Made by a program: the position numbers and the translations under genes
In this document: positions 1 through 8,093 of the stretch, piece by piece
How positions within the stretch are numbered: the first letter of the stretch is position 1
Layout: every line of letters begins with the position of its first letter
The notes under the pieces: generated by a model
Databases searched by the model: none
Seen by the model: only the letters and a program-made list of their open reading frames with translations
Told to the model about the DNA's origin: nothing
Assembly: GCA_944323825.1 (NCBI GenBank)
Contig: CALUTY010000008.1
Location: 62,001-126,000, forward strand
Direction: 5' to 3'
Length of the DNA stretch: 64,000 bases
Origin: an uncultured Bacteroidales bacterium
Lineage (GTDB): Bacteria > Bacteroidota > Bacteroidia > Bacteroidales > UBA932

Positions 1-181
1 TATTCACCGGCCAGCCCACGACAAAAGCGGAGACATTTTCTTTTTCGCAATAAGTTTTGAGATATTCTATTATCTTTGCAGATTGGACTGTATCCAACGC
101 CGACGCGAAGATCCCGAGCGGGTCGCTTACCGCGACTCCCGTCCGTTTCCTTCCATAGTCTATACCGATGATCCTGTCCAT
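1..181 (-). CDS. ruvX: RuvX/YqgF-type Holliday junction resolvase, N-terminal part (runs off the window edge)
   Basis: Sixty codons are visible from an ATG whose complement is at 179-181, reading off the left edge. The protein starts MDRIIGIDYGRKRTGVAVSD, the RNase H-like first strand of the RuvX/YqgF family (GIDYG, then TGVAVSDPLG), and later has a VVGWP segment matching the family's VVGxP strand. Family members act in pre-16S rRNA 5' processing and have been proposed as Holliday junction resolvases; the sequence cannot separate these roles. The gene diverges from the M23 peptidase gene, with only 28 nt between start codons. A two-box promoter directly upstream supports this start and implies a very short leader. 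The rest of the gene is outside the window. Confidence 0.85.
   Translation of the reverse strand, partial: MDRIIGIDYGRKRTGVAVSDPLGIFASALDTVQSAKIIEYLKTYCEKENVSAFVVGWPVN
71..78 (+). promoter_or_regulatory. Possible -7 box for the M23-dxr-rseP group
   Basis: TATCTTTG matches TAnnTTTG but lies inside the ruvX coding region, and no TTTG sits at the right distance (the nearest is 11 nt upstream). It would give a leader of about 125 nt before the M23 gene. It could be chance. Confidence 0.3.
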
Positions 182-191
182 AATCAGTGTG

Positions 192-222
192 CAAAGGTAA
201 CATTAAAGTATGGCTCAGCAAA
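192..222 (-). promoter_or_regulatory. Bacteroidota-type promoter of ruvX
   Basis: On the minus strand TTTG (222-219) is followed after exactly 19 nt by TACCTTTG (199-192), matching the Bacteroides primary-sigma consensus TTTG-N19-21-TAnnTTTG. The expected start of transcription is near 187, leaving only about 6 nt before the ruvX ATG. The -33 box lies inside the first codons of the oppositely oriented M23 gene. Confidence 0.7.
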
Positions 223-1061
223 AAAAAGAGAAAAAGACGACAAAATACAGGCTCTCCCTCGTGGATGACCAGACCCATGAACGGCTATGGATCATGAGAT
301 TCACCCGCACCGGATTCCTGGTGACGGCGATATCTGCCATCGTCATATTCTCGCTGGTGATATTCGCGATTGCCGCCTTCACCCCGATCAGGACATTCAT
401 CCCCGGCTATCCTGATGCGCACAGCAAGCGTGCAGCCATCAGGAACGCAATGAGAATAGACTCGCTGGAGAGCGTCATCAACTCATGGGAACTCTACTCC
501 GAGAACCTGAGGCGCGTCCTGGACGGTGAGCCGACCATAAGCCTGGACAGCATCATAGGCAGCAGAAGCGGCACGGCAATGAATGCCGGCAACAGCCAGG
601 AACCCGGCAGCCGGGATTCTGTACTGAGGGAAAATGTCATGAAAGAAGAGCAGTTCGACCTCTCCGACAGGAACCGCAGGAATCTGCCCATAGAAGGGAT
701 GCATTTCTTCGTACCGCTCAAGGGCGTGGTTTCGCAGGGGTATGACAAGATCATCCATCCTTACATCGACATCACCGCCCCGGCCAACTCCGTGGTCATG
801 TCCGTCCTTGACGGGACCGTCATCTTCGCAGGATGGAACGACGAGGCGGGATACACCATCCAGATTCAGCACGACAACGACATAGTATCGACCTACAAGC
901 ACAACCAGAAGCTTCTGAAAAAGACCGGAGACAAGGTGACTGCCGGCTCCCCGATAGCCCTTGTGGGCAACACCGGCTCGCTCAGCACGGGCGACCATCT
1001 CCATTTCGAGCTCTGGTACAAGGGAGAAGCGGTCGATCCAACCAAATATATCAATTTCTGA
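210..1061 (+). CDS. Membrane-anchored M23 (LytM-type) peptidase
   Basis: This 283-residue protein has a basic cytoplasmic N-terminus, one membrane segment at about residues 36-58, a linker, and a C-terminal LytM/peptidase M23 domain from about residue 165. The zinc ligands are visible: H183 and D187 (HPYID), and H265 in DHLHFE, with H231 and H263 as the remaining active-site histidines. All catalytic positions are kept, so it may cut peptidoglycan cross-links; many LytM proteins instead regulate amidases. The segment between membrane and domain is predicted extracytoplasmic. Its stop codon overlaps the dxr start by one base (TGATG), so the two are probably translationally coupled. The natural substrate is not known. 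Confidence 0.85.
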   Translation: MAQQKKEKKTTKYRLSLVDDQTHERLWIMRFTRTGFLVTAISAIVIFSLVIFAIAAFTPIRTFIPGYPDAHSKRAAIRNAMRIDSLESVINSWELYSENLRRVLDGEPTISLDSIIGSRSGTAMNAGNSQEPGSRDSVLRENVMKEEQFDLSDRNRRNLPIEGMHFFVPLKGVVSQGYDKIIHPYIDITAPANSVVMSVLDGTVIFAGWNDEAGYTIQIQHDNDIVSTYKHNQKLLKKTGDKVTAGSPIALVGNTGSLSTGDHLHFELWYKGEAVDPTKYINF

Positions 1062-2221
1062 TGGAAAAACGGCATATAGCCATACTCGGTTCTACAGGCT
1101 CCATAGGAAGGCAGGCACTGGATGTGGTGAGACAGCATCCTGACATGTTTGAAGTGGAGCTGCTGACCGCCAACAACAGCAGCAGCCTGCTCATAAGCCA
1201 GGCCATTGAATTCAATGCCAACAATGTTGTAATCTGCAACGAAGACAAATATGAGGAGGTGGCCTCGGCCCTCCAGCCGCATTATATAAAGGTATTCGCA
1301 GGGATGCAGTCAGTCTGCGACCTTGTGGGCAGCGACAACATAGACATAGTGCTCACTGCAATGGTGGGCTTCAGCGGCCTGCGGTCGACGGTGGCGGCAA
1401 TAAAGGCCGGAAAGACCGTCGCCCTTGCCAACAAGGAAACGCTCGTGGCTGCAGGAGAGGCCGTCATGGACCTTGCCGCCAGGCACCGCACAGCCATACT
1501 TCCGGTGGACTCGGAGCACTCTGCCATATTCCAGTGCCTGCACTGCTCCCCGGAAGCCGACATAGAAAAGATTCATCTCACCGCCTCCGGAGGCCCGTTC
1601 AGGACCTGGACAAAAGACATGATGGCGAGAGCCACGGCTGAGGAGGCACTCCGCCACCCGAAATGGAAGATGGGCAGCAAGATTACTGTGGACTCCGCCA
1701 CAATGATGAACAAGGGTCTGGAAATCATCGAAGCCCGGTGGCTTTTCGGCACCGACGAAAGCCGGATCAATGTGGTGGTGCATCCGGAGTCGATAATACA
1801 CTCGATGGTGGAATATGCCGACGGCACAGTCATGGCCCAGCTCGGGCAGCCAGACATGAGGGGCCCCATCCAATATGCCCTCGGATATCCGTACAGGCTC
1901 CCGTCGGAAAGCAGGAAGCTGGACTTCGCCAGCCTCGGGTCAATATCATTCCAGGCCCCGGACCCCGACCGCTTCCCGGCCATGCAACTGGCGAGGGAAG
2001 CCCTCCGGAAGGGAGGCAACATGCCTTGCATAATGAATGCGGCCAACGAAGTCGCCGTGGCGGCATTCCTCCAGGGAAAGACAGGATTCTACGGCATCAC
2101 CGACACGGTGGAGAGATGCATGAATGGTGTGGATTTTGTGGAAAATCCTGATCTGGACACCATTTTCCTTACAGACGAGGCCGCATCGGCCAGGGCAAAG
2201 GAAATCCTGGGTGTGAATTGA
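1061..2221 (+). CDS. dxr: 1-deoxy-D-xylulose 5-phosphate reductoisomerase
   Basis: Dxr (IspC) converts 1-deoxy-D-xylulose 5-phosphate to 2-C-methyl-D-erythritol 4-phosphate with NADPH, the committed step of the MEP isoprenoid pathway. The 386-residue length is normal. GSTGSIG at residues 10-16 is the NADPH-binding loop. NKETLVAAGE, PVDSEHSAIF (metal-binding Asp and Glu), ASGGPFR and MNKGLEIIEA are the standard active-site blocks. The reading frame is open upstream to 833, but the ATG at 1061, overlapping the M23 stop codon, gives the normal N-terminus MEKRHIAILG. The ispH gene for the last step of the same pathway lies at 43678-44619. Confidence 0.97.
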   Translation: MEKRHIAILGSTGSIGRQALDVVRQHPDMFEVELLTANNSSSLLISQAIEFNANNVVICNEDKYEEVASALQPHYIKVFAGMQSVCDLVGSDNIDIVLTAMVGFSGLRSTVAAIKAGKTVALANKETLVAAGEAVMDLAARHRTAILPVDSEHSAIFQCLHCSPEADIEKIHLTASGGPFRTWTKDMMARATAEEALRHPKWKMGSKITVDSATMMNKGLEIIEARWLFGTDESRINVVVHPESIIHSMVEYADGTVMAQLGQPDMRGPIQYALGYPYRLPSESRKLDFASLGSISFQAPDPDRFPAMQLAREALRKGGNMPCIMNAANEVAVAAFLQGKTGFYGITDTVERCMNGVDFVENPDLDTIFLTDEAASARAKEILGVN

Positions 2222-2268
2222 AAACAGCTGCATGGCGGCACAGGCCGCGGCAACATTAAGGAAAAGCA

Positions 2269-3573
2269 ATGATCATACTGATAAAAATACTGCAGACACT
2301 GCTCGCCCTGTCCATACTGATTCTTGTCCATGAGCTCGGGCACTTCGCATTCGCCAAGCTTTTCAGGATAAGGGTGGAAAAATTCTACCTTTTCTTTGAC
2401 ATCGGGGGCGCACTGTTCAAGTTCAAGCCGAAAAATTCAGACACGGAATACGGCATAGGTTGGCTGCCTCTGGGAGGCTACTGCAAGATAGCCGGCATGG
2501 TGGACGAGTCATTCGACACCGAATCCCTGAAAAAGGAGCCGCAGCCATGGGAATTCAGGAGCAGGCCGGCATGGCAGAGGTTTCTCGTGATGTCCGGAGG
2601 CGTATTGTTCAACTTCATATTCGCGATACTCATCTACGCAGGCATCCTCGCCGGATGGGGGCAGAGCTATGTGGGCAACGAAGGCAACAGCATCTATGTC
2701 AACGACCTGGCATACGAGATGGGATTCCGGACCGGAGACAGGATCCTGAAATTCGATGACTATGTCCCGGAAAACTTCGGGATGCTGCAGATAGAGCTGG
2801 CACGGCAGACGGCAAGCAAGGCCACTGTCCTCAGGGACGGCGACACCCTCGACATCTACATTGACCGCAACATGATAGGGGAAGTGCTCAACACCCCGGG
2901 AATGTTCAGCCTCGCCGTGCCGTTCGTAGTGGACACCATCCCCCCTGCTTCCGTCAACAGCAAGGCCGAGCTGAAACGCGGCGACAGGATAACAGCCATT
3001 GCCGGCACCCCTGTCAGATATGTGCAGGAATCCAGGGAGATGCTGAAGCAGTATGCCGGGACAAAGGTACCCGTCTCAGTGGTGCGTGACACCGATACCA
3101 TGATGATGGACCTGCAGGTGGACACCTCCGGGCTTTTCGGCATCATCACCCAGATTCCGGGCATAAAGACAAAGGAATACAACATGATTTCCGCCATACC
3201 CGCCGGAGTGAAGCTCGCCTTCGCCAACATAGGCGGCTACACCAGGGACCTGAAGCTTGTGTTCACTCCGAGCACTGAAGCCTACAAGTCCGTGGGCAGC
3301 TTCATCTCCATAGGGCAGATATTTCCGGACCGGTGGGACTGGTACAGTTTCATGAACATACTCGCCCTGCTGTCCATAATGCTCGGAGTGATGAACCTGC
3401 TGCCGATACCGGCGCTCGACGGAGGCCATATTGTCTTCACCATCTATGAAATGATAACACGGAGGAAGCCGAGCGACGGCTTCCTGATAGGGGCGCAGAC
3501 CGTCGGGATAATCCTCCTGTTCGGACTGATGATCCTCGCCTTCGGGAACGACATCGGCCGCCTGCTCAAATGA
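2269..3573 (+). CDS. rseP: RIP metalloprotease RseP (site-2 protease)
   Basis: This intramembrane zinc protease releases membrane-tethered regulators, classically anti-sigma factors, and clears signal peptides. The 434-residue protein has HELGH (residues 21-25) in the first membrane helix, and NLLPIPALDGGH near the C-terminus supplies the third zinc ligand (Asp of LDGG). Between them is a periplasmic region with two segments resembling PDZ domains (around 150-200 and 225-290). Four membrane helices are apparent. It follows dxr after 47 nt, the common dxr-rseP arrangement. Its stop codon overlaps an ATG at 3570 (ATGA), but the downstream gene probably starts about 30 nt later. No RseA-like substrate gene is in the window. 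Confidence 0.95.
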   Translation: MIILIKILQTLLALSILILVHELGHFAFAKLFRIRVEKFYLFFDIGGALFKFKPKNSDTEYGIGWLPLGGYCKIAGMVDESFDTESLKKEPQPWEFRSRPAWQRFLVMSGGVLFNFIFAILIYAGILAGWGQSYVGNEGNSIYVNDLAYEMGFRTGDRILKFDDYVPENFGMLQIELARQTASKATVLRDGDTLDIYIDRNMIGEVLNTPGMFSLAVPFVVDTIPPASVNSKAELKRGDRITAIAGTPVRYVQESREMLKQYAGTKVPVSVVRDTDTMMMDLQVDTSGLFGIITQIPGIKTKEYNMISAIPAGVKLAFANIGGYTRDLKLVFTPSTEAYKSVGSFISIGQIFPDRWDWYSFMNILALLSIMLGVMNLLPIPALDGGHIVFTIYEMITRRKPSDGFLIGAQTVGIILLFGLMILAFGNDIGRLLK

Positions 3574-3599
3574 CTGTAAATACATTAAAACTGATGAAT

Positions 3600-4619
3600 A
3601 TGAAAAGATTGATTTTTTTGACGGCCTTCATGGCGACGCTTTTCTCCATCTGCTCATGCAAGAACTCAGGAAAAGCCCTCCTGCCGAATGTCAGCGGGAA
3701 AGCCGGTGAAATAATCGTCGTCATCAACAAAGGTGACTGGGAAGGTGCCGCCGGGAACGAGCTGCGGGACCTTCTCGCAAGCGACTGCCCGTTCCTGCCG
3801 CAGAAGGAGCCGCTCTACAATCTTGCCAATGTTTCCCCGGCCGGATTCAACAACATGTTCCAGCTTCACAGGAACATCATCTTCTGCAACATAGACACGA
3901 AAGTCACCGAACCGAAAGTCGTTTACAAGGTGGACCAGTGGGCCAAGCCGCAGACCCTGGTCATCATAAACGCCCCTGACAGCGACACTGCAGTCAATCT
4001 GATAAAGGAAAACGGGGCCATGATCCTCAGCACTTTCGAGCAGGCCGAGCGTGACCGTGTGATCATGAACTGCATACAATATGAGGAATCCGCCCTCAGG
4101 GCCACCGTCAACAAGGCGTTCGGAGGCTCTCCGTATTTCCCGTCAGGCTACAGCCTCAAAAAACAGACAGAAGATTTCATCTGGATAGGATATGACACCC
4201 AGTACACCATCCAGGGAATATTCATATACAGATATCCTGCGACAGGGAAAGACGACATGACCCTCGACAGCATCATCGGGCACAGGAACGAAACCCTCAA
4301 GGCCAATGTGCCCGGAATGTTCGAGAACACATACATGACCACAGCCGAGGCAGTCGCCCCGAACCTCGAATATCTGAAATACAGAGGCCGTGAATTCGCC
4401 CAGGTAAGAGGGTTCTGGGAAGTGCACAACGACTTCATGGGCGGCCCGTTCATCTCCCATTCCTTCTACAGCCCTGACGGAAAGGACATAATAGTCCTGG
4501 AAGCCTTTGTCTATGCCCCGAAATACGACAAGAGGAATTATCTGAGGCAAGTCGAGTCCATAATCTACTCATTTGAATGGGCAGACAGGCAGGGCATGCA
4601 GGAAAAAGAGGAAAAATGA
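3600..4619 (+). CDS. DUF4837 family lipoprotein
   Basis: About 339 residues. The frame is open from 3570, but the ATG at 3600 gives a clean signal peptide (MKRLIFLTAFMATLFSICSC) followed by Lys, with a Cys-containing cleavage region suggestive of lipoprotein processing; 3594 is a second option. The rest is soluble, and both sequence and position in a dxr-rseP group match DUF4837, a Bacteroidota envelope family of unknown function. I see no catalytic motif. Placement directly after rseP suggests an envelope role, but this is inference from context. Confidence 0.7.
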   Translation: MKRLIFLTAFMATLFSICSCKNSGKALLPNVSGKAGEIIVVINKGDWEGAAGNELRDLLASDCPFLPQKEPLYNLANVSPAGFNNMFQLHRNIIFCNIDTKVTEPKVVYKVDQWAKPQTLVIINAPDSDTAVNLIKENGAMILSTFEQAERDRVIMNCIQYEESALRATVNKAFGGSPYFPSGYSLKKQTEDFIWIGYDTQYTIQGIFIYRYPATGKDDMTLDSIIGHRNETLKANVPGMFENTYMTTAEAVAPNLEYLKYRGREFAQVRGFWEVHNDFMGGPFISHSFYSPDGKDIIVLEAFVYAPKYDKRNYLRQVESIIYSFEWADRQGMQEKEEK

Positions 4620-4629
4620 TAAAAATATT

Positions 4630-4660
4630 TTGTCGTAAAGATTTTTTTGCATACCTTTGC
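4630..4660 (+). promoter_or_regulatory. Promoter of tRNA-Glu and probably rpsT
   Basis: TTTG (4630-4633), a 19-nt spacer and TACCTTTG (4653-4660) form a full Bacteroidota-type promoter, 11 nt after the DUF4837 stop codon. Transcription would start near 4665, before tRNA-Glu at 4688, and would continue into rpsT because no terminator separates them. Confidence 0.75.
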
Positions 4661-4687
4661 ACTCCCATTTGATGAAATGGTGTGTAC

Positions 4688-4759
4688 GGTGGGTTCGTAT
4701 AACGGCTAGTACTCGAGATTTTCATTCTCGCAATAGGGGTTCGATTCCCCTACCCACTA
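4688..4759 (+). tRNA. tRNA-Glu (anticodon UUC)
   Basis: A complete 72-nt cloverleaf. Acceptor GGTGGGT pairs with ACCCACT (first pair G-U). The D stem is GTAT/GTAC. The anticodon stem CGAGA/TCTCG holds loop TTTTCAT with anticodon TTC. The T arm is AGGGG-TTCGATT-CCCCT. The discriminator is A and CCA is not encoded. The rpsT start lies 21 nt downstream, so the two are probably made on one transcript and separated by processing. Confidence 0.97.
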
Positions 4760-4780
4760 CGAAATATAAAAAATAAAGAA

Positions 4781-5035
4781 ATGGCAAATCACGCATCAGC
4801 TGACAAGCGTTATCGCCAGAGCGAGAGACGCAGGTTGCATAATAAATATTATGCAAAGACTACGCGGAATGCTATCCGCGACTTGAGGAACACTACTGAC
4901 AAGGGTCAGGCAGAAGCAAATGCACCGAAAGTTTACGCAATGATCGACAAGCTCGCAAAGATCGGTGTCATTCACAAGAACAAGGCTGCGAACCTCAAGA
5001 GCGGTATAGCACATTACATCAACAAGCTTTCATAA
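4781..5035 (+). CDS. rpsT: 30S ribosomal protein S20
   Basis: An 84-residue, strongly basic, helical protein starting [18 protein letters not shown], typical of S20, which binds 16S rRNA early in small-subunit assembly. Length and the conserved [17 protein letters not shown] end match the family. It is probably read from the promoter upstream of tRNA-Glu and is closed by a strong hairpin with a T run 28 nt after its stop codon. Confidence 0.97.
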   Translation: MANHASADKRYRQSERRRLHNKYYAKTTRNAIRDLRNTTDKGQAEANAPKVYAMIDKLAKIGVIHKNKAANLKSGIAHYINKLS

Positions 5036-5063
5036 AGAAAAGGTTTTCTTATAGCCCGATTGA

Positions 5064-5090
5064 GAAGCTGTCATCGGACAGCTTCTTTTT
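5064..5090 (+). terminator. Rho-independent terminator after rpsT
   Basis: Perfect 9-bp stem GAAGCTGTC / GACAGCTTC around loop ATCG, followed by five T. Confidence 0.9.
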
Positions 5091-5097
5091 CATAAGA

Positions 5098-5170
5098 CGG
5101 GATGTAGCGCAGTTGGTAGCGCACTACGTTCGGGACGTAGGGGTCGGGCGTTCGAGTCGCCTCATCCCGA
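5098..5170 (+). tRNA. tRNA-Pro (anticodon CGG)
   Basis: 73 nt. Acceptor CGGGATG/CATCCCG, D stem GCGC/GCGC, anticodon stem CTACG/CGTAG with loop TTCGGGA (anticodon CGG), T arm GGGCG-TTCGAGT-CGCCT, discriminator A, CCA not encoded. It starts 8 nt after the rpsT terminator and has its own terminator at 5176-5210. It marks the left edge of the accessory strip. Confidence 0.96.
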
Positions 5171-5175
5171 CAGAC

Positions 5176-5210
5176 AAGACGGAACAGAGCAATCTAGTTC
5201 CGTCTTTTTT
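5176..5210 (+). terminator. Rho-independent terminator after tRNA-Pro
   Basis: 10-bp stem AAGACGGAAC / GTTCCGTCTT around an 11-nt loop, running into six T. Confidence 0.85.
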
Positions 5211-5255
5211 ATCCATACAGCCCAGAGCCCCTGCCCTGCGGCCCTCCGTTACACA

Positions 5256-5876
5256 ATGAAAGAAATCAATCCCCAGGAAACGACAAGGGCATACGCATTC
5301 GAAATGTGGATGGACGCCCCCATGCCCATGGTCACATTCTTCAGAAAACTGGATGTGACCAGGCTGGTCCGTCTGTCCGGAAAGAAGGGTCTGAAGTTCA
5401 ACATGCTTATGTGCTGGTGCATCGGCCGTGCAGCAAGCGGCATCAAAGAATTCTGGATGCTTCCGGTGGGGCGTAAACTGATGCAGTACGACAGCATCGC
5501 CGTCAACACGATTGTCGCCGACCGCAGGGGCGAAGTCAGCTCCTGCGACATCCCGTTCTCCGATGACCTGCACCAATTCAATGCCGACTATCTCCGCCTG
5601 ACGGCCCAGGTCGCAGAAACCTGCGAAAACCACGACCTGACCGACAGCATGGTCATCGGCACTTCCGCCCTCGCCCGGTACGAGATAGACGGAGCCGTGG
5701 GCATGTACAGCGGCGTATTCAACAACCCCTTCATGATATGGGGCAAATACCGCCGCCACTTCTTCAGGACCTTCCTCACCGTTTCCTTCCAGTTCCACCA
5801 CACCCAGATGGACGGAGCCCACGCCGCCCTCTTCCTTGACAACCTGCAAAAAGAAATCAACAGCCTTACTGCATAG
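5256..5876 (+). CDS. Chloramphenicol acetyltransferase-like (CatA-like) O-acetyltransferase
   Basis: A 206-residue protein of the CAT fold, normally a trimer moving acetyl from acetyl-CoA to a hydroxyl group. The catalytic signature HHTQMDG (H181-G187) matches HHxxxDG, and H182 would be the general base. The length is slightly below the 213-220 of true CAT enzymes. Many Bacteroidota carry such proteins without known chloramphenicol resistance, so the acceptor is open. It stands alone after the tRNA-Pro terminator, and no two-box promoter is evident. The next gene, 100 nt downstream, has its own -7 box. Confidence 0.8.
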   Translation: MKEINPQETTRAYAFEMWMDAPMPMVTFFRKLDVTRLVRLSGKKGLKFNMLMCWCIGRAASGIKEFWMLPVGRKLMQYDSIAVNTIVADRRGEVSSCDIPFSDDLHQFNADYLRLTAQVAETCENHDLTDSMVIGTSALARYEIDGAVGMYSGVFNNPFMIWGKYRRHFFRTFLTVSFQFHHTQMDGAHAALFLDNLQKEINSLTA

Positions 5877-5956
5877 CCCAGAACTCACAGATATTTCTCA
5901 CCTGGATTTATTTTGCAATTTTTTATTATGTTTTTACATATAATTACATAATATAT

Positions 5957-5964
5957 TATCTTTG
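5957..5964 (+). promoter_or_regulatory. -7 box for the AbiE-type operon
   Basis: TATCTTTG 14 nt before the antitoxin start codon, within an A+T-rich stretch (5911-5965). A -33 box is not clear; only a TTTT run lies at the right distance. An AbiEi-type antitoxin would be expected to bind here and repress its own operon, but I see no obvious operator repeats. Confidence 0.45.
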
Positions 5965-5977
5965 CAGCAAGAGAACA

Positions 5978-6697
5978 ATGTCGATGACAGATATGGAATC
6001 ATTCAGAAAAGAAATACTTAATCAGATTGAACAGATCGATACAGGGCGTATATTCACATTCAGGGATTTGTCATTCGATGCGGGAAAAATAGCAAATGTA
6101 GCGGTGCTGCTTTCCGAACAAAGCCGCAAAGGCATATTGATACGGGTCGAAAAAGGGGCATATTACCGCCCTAAAAAATCAGTGCTGGGACTGGGGAATC
6201 TGCCCGTCTACCAGGATGAACAATTCCGTTATCTCACAGAAAAGCTGGGCGGCTATATCACAGGAGCCTATATTTACAATAAAATGGGACTTACAGAACA
6301 AGTGGCCAGAACCATAACTATAGCCACACCACACCCGGTGCGCCGCTTTAATTTCAAGAACCTGGATGTAGAGTGCGTAAAAGCCTACTGCACAGACTGT
6401 CAGAACACAAGCAATGTCACATACTTGCGGCTGCTTGATGCGATAAAGGACATGAAGCACATACCGGGAACTACAGAGCAGGACATCTACGACCGGATTA
6501 AGGACAGATATTTCAGCAAATACACCAGGCAAGAATTGGAAAAAGCAGTATCTTTAGCAAAGAAATACCCGCCACGTGTGAGAAAGGTGATTGCGGACAT
6601 ATTGGGCGACATTGAACAAAGCATTCTGCAAGCAGAAATGGCCAAAACACTTCTCCCCACGACACGATTCAACTTAAACTACAAGACAAAACTATGA
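5978..6697 (+). CDS. AbiEi/DUF6088-type antitoxin (type IV toxin-antitoxin)
   Basis: A 239-residue protein with an N-terminal winged-helix-like segment (about 10-65, containing GRIFTFRDLSFDAGK and the conserved GVYYRP-like string GAYYRPKKS) and a C-terminal region typical of DUF6088/AbiEi. In AbiE systems this protein represses the operon and counters the AbiEii nucleotidyltransferase without binding it. It overlaps the next frame by ATGA (6694-6697), as usual for abiE pairs. The antitoxin appears intact while the toxin is broken. Base composition is clearly more A+T-rich than the housekeeping genes, consistent with transfer. A second start, MTDMES (5984), is possible. Confidence 0.75.
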   Translation: MSMTDMESFRKEILNQIEQIDTGRIFTFRDLSFDAGKIANVAVLLSEQSRKGILIRVEKGAYYRPKKSVLGLGNLPVYQDEQFRYLTEKLGGYITGAYIYNKMGLTEQVARTITIATPHPVRRFNFKNLDVECVKAYCTDCQNTSNVTYLRLLDAIKDMKHIPGTTEQDIYDRIKDRYFSKYTRQELEKAVSLAKKYPPRVRKVIADILGDIEQSILQAEMAKTLLPTTRFNLNYKTKL

Positions 6698-7229
6698 ATC
6701 TACATTCAGACAAAGAAGCATTCAAGGAAATCATCGCACTGGCGGCTGAACACTTCGGCTACGAACAGTCACATGTTGAAAAAGATTATTGGGTGTCGAA
6801 AATACTGCATGACATTTCCATCTCTGAATACAGGGATAAGACCTATTTCAAAGGAGGCACTTCTCTTTCAAAAGCTTACGGTCTGATTGAACGCTTTTCC
6901 GAAGATCTGGATTTATTCGTGTTCACCGGTGATACGAAAGCGTCCAAGCAGGCTGAAAAGACCTTGAACAAGAAACTTTCAAAGTACATCATAGGACAGA
7001 AGAAGACAAGTTGAACAAAAATTCGCAATCCCACTTGTCACTGGCTGATGCTCCGATATTCAAAGAAGCCGAAACAGTCATGAACCAATCCGAAATTTCG
7101 GCAGCTTACACCGTCGATTTGCGGAAATTGACTTTCAACAAGGACAAAAAACCAATACTGACAGAGGCTATCGAAACTCTGAAAAACCTGCATGGCATAC
7201 TGATTCGCTTCGAGAATTTCCGGATGTAA
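6694..7229 (+). pseudogene. AbiEii-type nucleotidyltransferase toxin, broken by frameshift and deletion
   Basis: The first 106 codons (6694-7014) carry the AbiEii/AbiGii catalytic start: YFKGGTSLSKAYGLIERF then SEDLDLF, the GGTSLSK-x9-RFSEDLDL signature of these DNA-polymerase-beta-like nucleotidyltransferases. That frame stops at 7012-7014. A second frame (7011-7229, no ATG at its head, TTG only) gives 72 more residues that look like the C-terminal end of the same protein. Together they make under 180 residues, against about 280-310 for full-length relatives, so a middle part is also missing. Expected activity in intact relatives is transfer of nucleotides to tRNA or another target; here it should be lost. 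That the second fragment is the toxin's C-terminus is inference. Confidence 0.65.
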
Positions 7230-7365
7230 AGCCTCCTTCCTTACTGGAGCGCCTAATACTCATATCCCATCCTGCCATCTGGCTTGTCCGCAGGAACCGG
7301 ACCAGACAATATTAAATCCCGCGGCAATAAATTGCCATGCCAATCAATATCCCACCAAAGATTGT

Positions 7366-7962
7366 TCAGAACTCAAAGCACAGATTGACAAGGCCAAAGA
7401 CATGGGCCTGTTCAAACCACGAGAAGAAACACCTCGCACCTACTCCTATATGTCCGGTTATCTTATAGGTATAGCCCGCACTCGCCACAAAACCGACACC
7501 GTTGGACAAAGGCTGCTGGAAATAACTGTATTCAGAATTGTCCGCAGGCTCGTATGAGGTCATAAGGTCAGCATCATTGATATGGGAGTAATTGACACTT
7601 GTTCCTATGTGTATCTGATGGTGAACTGTGTTCAAAGGAAACCAATAGACACTCGGTCCGATATAAAAGTAATTGTGCAGATGGTCATGAACAAATGCAT
7701 TGCTGTGGCCCGTCACAGAATTGACATAACCTCCTTTCGTATAGCTGTAACCCAGATCCAGGCCGAATCCAAAATGCCTGCTATGCATATACAGCATCGT
7801 CTGCGCAGATCCGAAACCGCCTGAGGAATGATCCGAAGAATAGGCATATCCATAACCCGACATTATCAGAAACCTATTCTCTGCCAAATCGGCCACGTTC
7901 TTCGCCAGACCGGCCAACTGGCATGACAAGAAGAACATGACAATCAGCAACAACCGTTTCAT
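7366..7962 (-). CDS. Predicted secreted outer-membrane beta-barrel protein, function unknown
   Basis: 198 residues with an N-terminal signal peptide (MKRLLLIVMFFLSCQLAGLA) and then alternating aromatic and small residues in beta-strand-sized blocks (FGFGLDLGYSYTKGGY, HIGVGARCFFSWF), ending in Phe (CFEF) as outer-membrane barrels do. A barrel of about eight strands is plausible. I recognise no named family. A TAAATTTG box on the minus strand (7998-7991) lies 29 nt before the start codon, without a clear -33 box. Neighbours on both sides are decayed genes, so its link to them is unclear. Confidence 0.55.
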   Translation of the reverse strand: MKRLLLIVMFFLSCQLAGLAKNVADLAENRFLIMSGYGYAYSSDHSSGGFGSAQTMLYMHSRHFGFGLDLGYSYTKGGYVNSVTGHSNAFVHDHLHNYFYIGPSVYWFPLNTVHHQIHIGTSVNYSHINDADLMTSYEPADNSEYSYFQQPLSNGVGFVASAGYTYKITGHIGVGARCFFSWFEQAHVFGLVNLCFEF

Positions 7963-8093
7963 TGTATTAAATATTTATCTGATCCGCCATCAAATTTAAC
8001 AGAATATCCGTCATATTCTGCCATTAAGTTTATAATTTTAATGGTTATATTTTCCCTGAACATCAAAAGCAATGATTATGGACAATGAATTGA

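Noticed and set aside
483..1004. 173-codon minus-strand frame inside the M23 gene
   Set aside because: Shadow of a frame with intact zinc ligands.
5124..5888. 254-codon minus-strand frame over tRNA-Pro and the CatA-like gene
   Set aside because: Reads a tRNA in antisense and mirrors the CatA-like gene.
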